Positions 5,502 through 8,731 of a DNA stretch of 8,731 nucleotides are shown piece after piece. The DNA comes from CAZJDM01 sp964544765 (GTDB lineage Bacteria; Bdellovibrionota_B; Oligoflexia; CAYFLR01), in contig CAZJDM010000172.1 of the NCBI GenBank assembly GCA_964544765.1, forward strand, positions 1 through 8,731, given 5' to 3'. Positions within the stretch are counted from its first letter, which is position 1. Each line of letters opens with the position of its first letter. Under the pieces are notes generated by a model. That model saw only the letters and a program-made list of their open reading frames with translations. It had not been told where the DNA came from and did not search any database. The translations under genes and the position numbers were made by a program.

Positions 5502-6669
5502 TAACCACCTCCAATATTTGTCCACCTTTTATAAAACCAGGATGGTCAATTTTATTACGTCTTATTATGTCCTTCTCTAAATCAAGTGATCCGTAGAGAT
5601 CATAAGCAAGTACCAGTGAAGGGACGGTTTGATTTATTTCATGGGTTGCAATTCTGGGTAAGCTTTTATTAGGTTCAGGAACAGCCCTTAGAAGATCTGA
5701 TTTTAATTCCTGTAATGCACTGAAGATTTCATCATCTGGTATCTCCTCCATTCTCTCATTGATAGAATAAGCTATTTTAGATCTCTCCTTAACTGCTTCA
5801 TCATATGTATCATACGACTTAGTCACAGTATTTTTAACAGAACTTACAACAGCTATTGTTCTGATGTAGTCAGTAAGGACCTTTTGATTTGTTTTCTGCA
5901 TTCCACTAGTTATGGTTGAGTTGGTAGAAAAAGTAGGTTCATCACCAAAAGAAAATAATGGCGAGAAGTCAATCTCATTGGTATCAGTTAGCTTTTTGAA
6001 CAAGCTTCCTAAACCATTTGCCATCACCTCGCTTTCATAAATCTTATTAGGAAGTTTATCTCTTATCTTCTTTAGCTCAAATTGAATATCAGCATAAAAC
6101 TCTATGTTAACAGCTATTCCTTTTACTAAACCATCTATGGCATCCAAAGCCATTTTATACAAATCCATAGCAGCTCCCACAACATAAGCTGGCATATCTA
6201 ATATGGAGAAATTAGAAGTAAAATAATCACCTAGTAACGATGAAATACGATCACTAATAGCAGTTATCTTTTGCAGATAATCAATATTGAAGGCTGGTAA
6301 TTGCTTTAAGCCCGCTTCAATTAAGGTCATGCTAAAACGAGTAATTCGCCCTTCTTCGGATGATTCTTTGATTTTACATTCTGTACAAACAACTTTCTTG
6401 GTTCCAAGATAAGGATGTACTAATGATCCGGGTTCATCCATTTCGCAAGCCGTAATTAACCGATCCCTATTAAATGAATAGTCATTTCCAATAATAAATC
6501 CCTCGATAGTAAAGGATCTGGCTTTTCTGCCTAAGTCTTCAGTATAGGGTAGGTCTCTGGCAGGATATTCATGAATAGCCGTTCGTCTACCAAAACCAGC
6601 TTCATGTTTTTCTACCTCAAAACAAACTCCTCTAAAGCTGGCTCTTCTGAGTTTATCTTTGTAGTTCAT
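5491..6669 (-). CDS. Mu gp43-like (N) DNA circularisation family baseplate protein
   Basis: A 392-residue protein with the DNA-circularisation N-terminal domain (DNA_circ_N): RRASFRGVCFEVEKHEAGFGRRTAIHEYPARDLPYTEDLGRKARSF spans 8-53, then IEGFIIG (55-61), RDRLITACEMDEPGSLVHPYLGT (68-90) and a stretch ending FSMTLIEAG (112-120). The name is historic: in Mu gp43/N is needed for tail assembly, and structural work on Mu-like and related tails places it in the hub beneath the tape measure. The C-terminal 270 residues are mostly helical and acidic, with little conserved sequence. Its place between tape measure and hub is exactly as in Mu. The ATG overlaps the tape measure stop (ATGA, 6669-6666) with GGTGA nearby as a moderate ribosome site. 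A role in circularising DNA is not shown by the sequence. Confidence 0.92.
   Translation of the reverse strand: MNYKDKLRRASFRGVCFEVEKHEAGFGRRTAIHEYPARDLPYTEDLGRKARSFTIEGFIIGNDYSFNRDRLITACEMDEPGSLVHPYLGTKKVVCTECKIKESSEEGRITRFSMTLIEAGLKQLPAFNIDYLQKITAISDRISSLLGDYFTSNFSILDMPAYVVGAAMDLYKMALDAIDGLVKGIAVNIEFYADIQFELKKIRDKLPNKIYESEVMANGLGSLFKKLTDTNEIDFSPLFSFGDEPTFSTNSTITSGMQKTNQKVLTDYIRTIAVVSSVKNTVTKSYDTYDEAVKERSKIAYSINERMEEIPDDEIFSALQELKSDLLRAVPEPNKSLPRIATHEINQTVPSLVLAYDLYGSLDLEKDIIRRNKIDHPGFIKGGQILEVVSAK
5505..5512 (-). promoter_or_regulatory. Strong ribosome binding site deciding a GTG start
   Basis: GGAGGTGG on the minus strand, inside the end of the gp43-like gene. The GGAGG core is six bases before GTG at 5501-5499, making this the best ribosome site in the window and arguing for the shorter hub protein. 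Confidence 0.8.
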
Positions 6670-8684
6670 GGAGTCACCATTGTGTAGCCAAGCGATAGAT
6701 CAAGGGGAACCCCTTCGTTTTTGCCCTCTTGCACCCTGACACCCTTGGGCATATTTTCGAAGCTGACCTTTAATGAGGCTCCTTTTTCAATTCTTTTTGT
6801 TGTTTGATTGGTTAAATTATTTTTGATTATCTTAGTTGCTCCTACTGGACCTGCGGGCTTAATTCCAGTAGCTTGCTTGATATTGCTTGAAGCCTCTATA
6901 TTAAATCCTATCTTTTTCTTTAGAAAGTCTGGTAGATAACTGCTCAGGGTTTTAAACTTAGATGTTATAGAGGAAACAGTGGTATTAAAAAGCTTCTTTA
7001 TCTTAGCTATAGTAGATGTAATGTAGTTGCTGGCTAACTCGATTGTACCCGTTATCTTATCATTAATAATAGCAACCCCATCATTAAATTCTGATTTTAT
7101 TCCTTTCCATAAACTAGTAAAAAACTTACTTACCTTACTCCATCTACTAATGAGGACATATGCTCCTGTTCCCAATCCCGCAATTAATGCCGCTACTGCA
7201 CCAATAGGGCTGATTAACACTGTAAACATAGCCGCTATGCCTCCTATAACCGGCATTAATGACCCAATACCTGTAGCCATAAATCCGATAGCAGCTAACA
7301 TTGGGCCTAATGCTATCGCTACCGTTCCTATTATGGTTCCCCATTTGAGCATTTCAGGACTTGATTTTGAAAGACCTTGAATGAAGCTCGATATCTTTTT
7401 AGTAATATTAGTAAAAACCTCCAGTAATCCACTACTGGCAATGCTTATTTGTAATCCCTCTAAGGCACTTTTAAAGGTCTTTATCGCTCCCATCGCTCCT
7501 TTCATTTGAGCCTGGGCAATACGATTAGCTGTTCCTGTGGAATTAAGAAGTTGATTTTTAAGATCCTTAACCGATTTAGCACCTTGACCTATGAGAGCAC
7601 CAAATACAGGACCTGCCCTTTTACCAAAGACTGACGCTAAATCGGAAGCATTGGCTTCTGCATTTTCAAACTCTTTAATTACCGTAATTAACGATTTAAC
7701 ATTGCCCTTAGAATCAATGATATTATCTTTTGGGATACCTAATTTACTTAAAACCTCCTTAGCTTCTGTGGTTGGTTTGGCAAGACTTATAAGCATATTT
7801 CTAACTGCTGTGCCTGCTTCTTCCGCCTGAATACCGGCATTACCTAAAGTTCCTATTACTGCGGCGGTTTCTTCTAATTTAATACCCATAGATGATGCGA
7901 CAGGAGCTACTTTTTTAAATGACTCTCCTAGCATTTGAAGATTAACATTGGAGCTTGTGAAGGTTTTAACTAAGACATCATTAACTCTAGATAGTTCTTT
8001 TACTTCAAGTTTATAGCCGGTCAAAATATTAGAGACGATATCAGCGGACTCACCTAAATCCATTTGAGCGGAGGCAGCTAGTTCTAGTGTACCTGGTAAA
8101 GCTCCTAGGATTTGATTAGTCTTAAATCCAGCCATAGCCAAAAAACCCATTGCATCAGCAGCTTGTGATGCCGAAAACTGGGTTGTACTTCCTAGTTTTT
8201 TTGCTTGTTCTTGTAGTGCTTTAAATTGATTATTAGTGGCACCACTTAAAGCTTGAACTTTATTCATAGCCAGTTCAAAGTTAGCAGCTGTTTTAATGGT
8301 AGAGGCACCAAATAATCCTACTGGCAAGGTTAAACCTATAGAGGCTTTTGTCCCAATGTTCTTAGCTCTATGACCAAATCGTCTTAAGGACCTAGTAGCT
8401 TCTCCTATACGTAACTTGGTTAGATAATAGGCGTTATTCATCTGTCTAATTTGAGCCGTTACTTTGTTTATACTAGCAGACATAACCTTAAATGGCTTAG
8501 TTTGACCAAGTAGGCGCATTTTCCTTTTGGTTATGACAGTAGCTTTCTGAAGTGGTTTAAAGCTCCTAGTAGCACTTTGAATTGGGCCTGTGATTTTATT
8601 CATGTTCCTAGTAGCATTAGCTATTGGTTTTGAAAACTTATCAACGGCCTTTAGAACAATACTAACGGGTAGTTTTTTGCTCAT
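6666..8684 (-). CDS. Phage tail tape measure protein (TP901 core family)
   Basis: A 672-residue protein. Residues 105-365 match the TP901 tape measure core: TKASIGLTLPVGLFG (112-126), FELAMNKVQALSGATNNQF (136-154), AKKLGSTTQFSASQAADAMGFLAMAGFKTNQILGALPGTLELAA (161-204), then the GNAGIQAEEAGTAVRNML stretch (281-298) and ASVFGKRAGPVFGALI (350-365). A hydrophobic region at about 449-515 could hold two or three membrane-crossing helices, as usual in proteins that leave the tube and help DNA cross the inner membrane. The basic N-terminal 100 residues carry repeated ATR motifs. The end, SLKVSFENMPKGVRVQ, is like that of Mu gp42. No peptidoglycan hydrolase domain is seen. At about 0.15 nm per residue the length predicts a tail near 100 nm, like Mu (inference). 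AAGGAG is ten bases before the ATG. Confidence 0.95.
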   Translation of the reverse strand: MSKKLPVSIVLKAVDKFSKPIANATRNMNKITGPIQSATRSFKPLQKATVITKRKMRLLGQTKPFKVMSASINKVTAQIRQMNNAYYLTKLRIGEATRSLRRFGHRAKNIGTKASIGLTLPVGLFGASTIKTAANFELAMNKVQALSGATNNQFKALQEQAKKLGSTTQFSASQAADAMGFLAMAGFKTNQILGALPGTLELAASAQMDLGESADIVSNILTGYKLEVKELSRVNDVLVKTFTSSNVNLQMLGESFKKVAPVASSMGIKLEETAAVIGTLGNAGIQAEEAGTAVRNMLISLAKPTTEAKEVLSKLGIPKDNIIDSKGNVKSLITVIKEFENAEANASDLASVFGKRAGPVFGALIGQGAKSVKDLKNQLLNSTGTANRIAQAQMKGAMGAIKTFKSALEGLQISIASSGLLEVFTNITKKISSFIQGLSKSSPEMLKWGTIIGTVAIALGPMLAAIGFMATGIGSLMPVIGGIAAMFTVLISPIGAVAALIAGLGTGAYVLISRWSKVSKFFTSLWKGIKSEFNDGVAIINDKITGTIELASNYITSTIAKIKKLFNTTVSSITSKFKTLSSYLPDFLKKKIGFNIEASSNIKQATGIKPAGPVGATKIIKNNLTNQTTKRIEKGASLKVSFENMPKGVRVQEGKNEGVPLDLSLGYTMVTP
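8391..8615 (-). repeat. Three copies of a nine-base ATR-coding word in the tape measure N-terminus
   Basis: Plus-strand CCTAGTAGC occurs at 8391-8399, 8565-8573 and 8607-8615, always in frame and encoding Ala-Thr-Arg at residues 96-98, 38-40 and 24-26. The surrounding sequence is loosely repeated (ATRNM, ATRSF, ATRSL), suggesting helical repeats or local duplication in the start of the tape measure. Confidence 0.45.
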
Positions 8685-8731
8685 ATTCGCTTATCTCCTT
8701 AATCCTATCCATCCAGAAATTTAACTTGTCT
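8662..8731 (-). CDS. C-terminus of upstream gene, probable tail-assembly chaperone (partial)
   Basis: Only one minus-strand frame entering from the right edge stays open into the tape measure gene; the other two hit stops within 27 bases. It reads DKLNFWMDRIKEISEYEQKT and ends at TAG 8664-8662, overlapping the tape measure start by 23 bases. A short acidic helical end with a central Trp (L..W......I.EYE) resembles the end of the frameshifted chaperone (GpE-like/Mu gp41 region) that normally precedes the tape measure. Only 22 residues are visible, so the call depends mainly on position. Confidence 0.5.
   Translation of the reverse strand, partial: DKLNFWMDRIKEISEYEQKTTR

Noticed and set aside
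5317..5580. Plus-strand open frame of 87 codons opposite the hub and gp43-like genes
   Set aside because: Antisense shadow of two recognised genes; low-complexity hydrophobic translation with no coding signs.
7027..7830. Plus-strand open frames (7027-7380, 7591-7830) and a minus-strand frame (7147-7344) inside the tape measure gene
   Set aside because: All are shadows of the long tape measure frame, rich in residues expected from the reverse or shifted reading of Ala/Gly/Ile codons; none has a ribosome site.
1..8731. CRISPR array, tRNA, insertion sequence or defence gene
   Set aside because: No regularly spaced repeats, cloverleaf-like sequence, transposase or other accessory gene was seen; nearly every base is within tail genes.

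Overview
The window is one densely packed minus-strand operon encoding most of a contractile (myovirus) phage tail, closely following the late tail block of phage Mu. Read in the direction of transcription (right to left), it runs: the tail end of a probable tail-assembly chaperone, tape measure protein, Mu gp43-like DNA circularisation/baseplate protein, Mu gp44-like hub, Mu gp45-like spike, Mu gp46-like wedge protein, Mu gp47-like (baseplate J) wedge protein, Mu gp48-like tail completion protein, a short tail-fibre protein, a histidine-rich tail-collar fibre protein, and the start of a holin-like lysis protein cut by the window edge. Neighbouring genes overlap by 1 to 23 bases (ATGA overlaps at 6666-6669, 3239-3242 and 1609-1612), so translational coupling is likely along most of the operon.

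The only real break is the 230-base gap at 3677-3906 between the spike gene and the wedge gene. It holds an imperfect 18-base inverted repeat (3751-3768 / 3783-3800) and a promoter-like TTGACT-18-TGTAAT on the minus strand whose -10 lies inside one repeat arm. This is the least explained part of the window.

How the genes work together: the chaperone and tape measure set the length of the tail tube; gp43- and gp44-like proteins plus the gp45-like spike form the central hub and needle; gp46-, gp47- and gp48-like proteins form the wedges around it; the two short fibre genes supply host recognition; the holin-like gene marks the junction to lysis genes. No replication, transposition, head, sheath or tube gene is in view, so the sequence cannot tell a Mu-like prophage from a phage-tail-like bacteriocin or a decayed prophage. 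All genes seen look intact.

The organism is not identifiable from this window. The DNA is visibly AT-rich and Mu-type baseplates are typical of phages of Gram-negative bacteria, so a low-GC proteobacterium is a reasonable guess. I do not see a wholly new system here. The points most worth a second look are the palindromic gap, the compact histidine-rich fibre module in place of the Mu S/U fibre genes, and the spike protein without an HxH tip motif.
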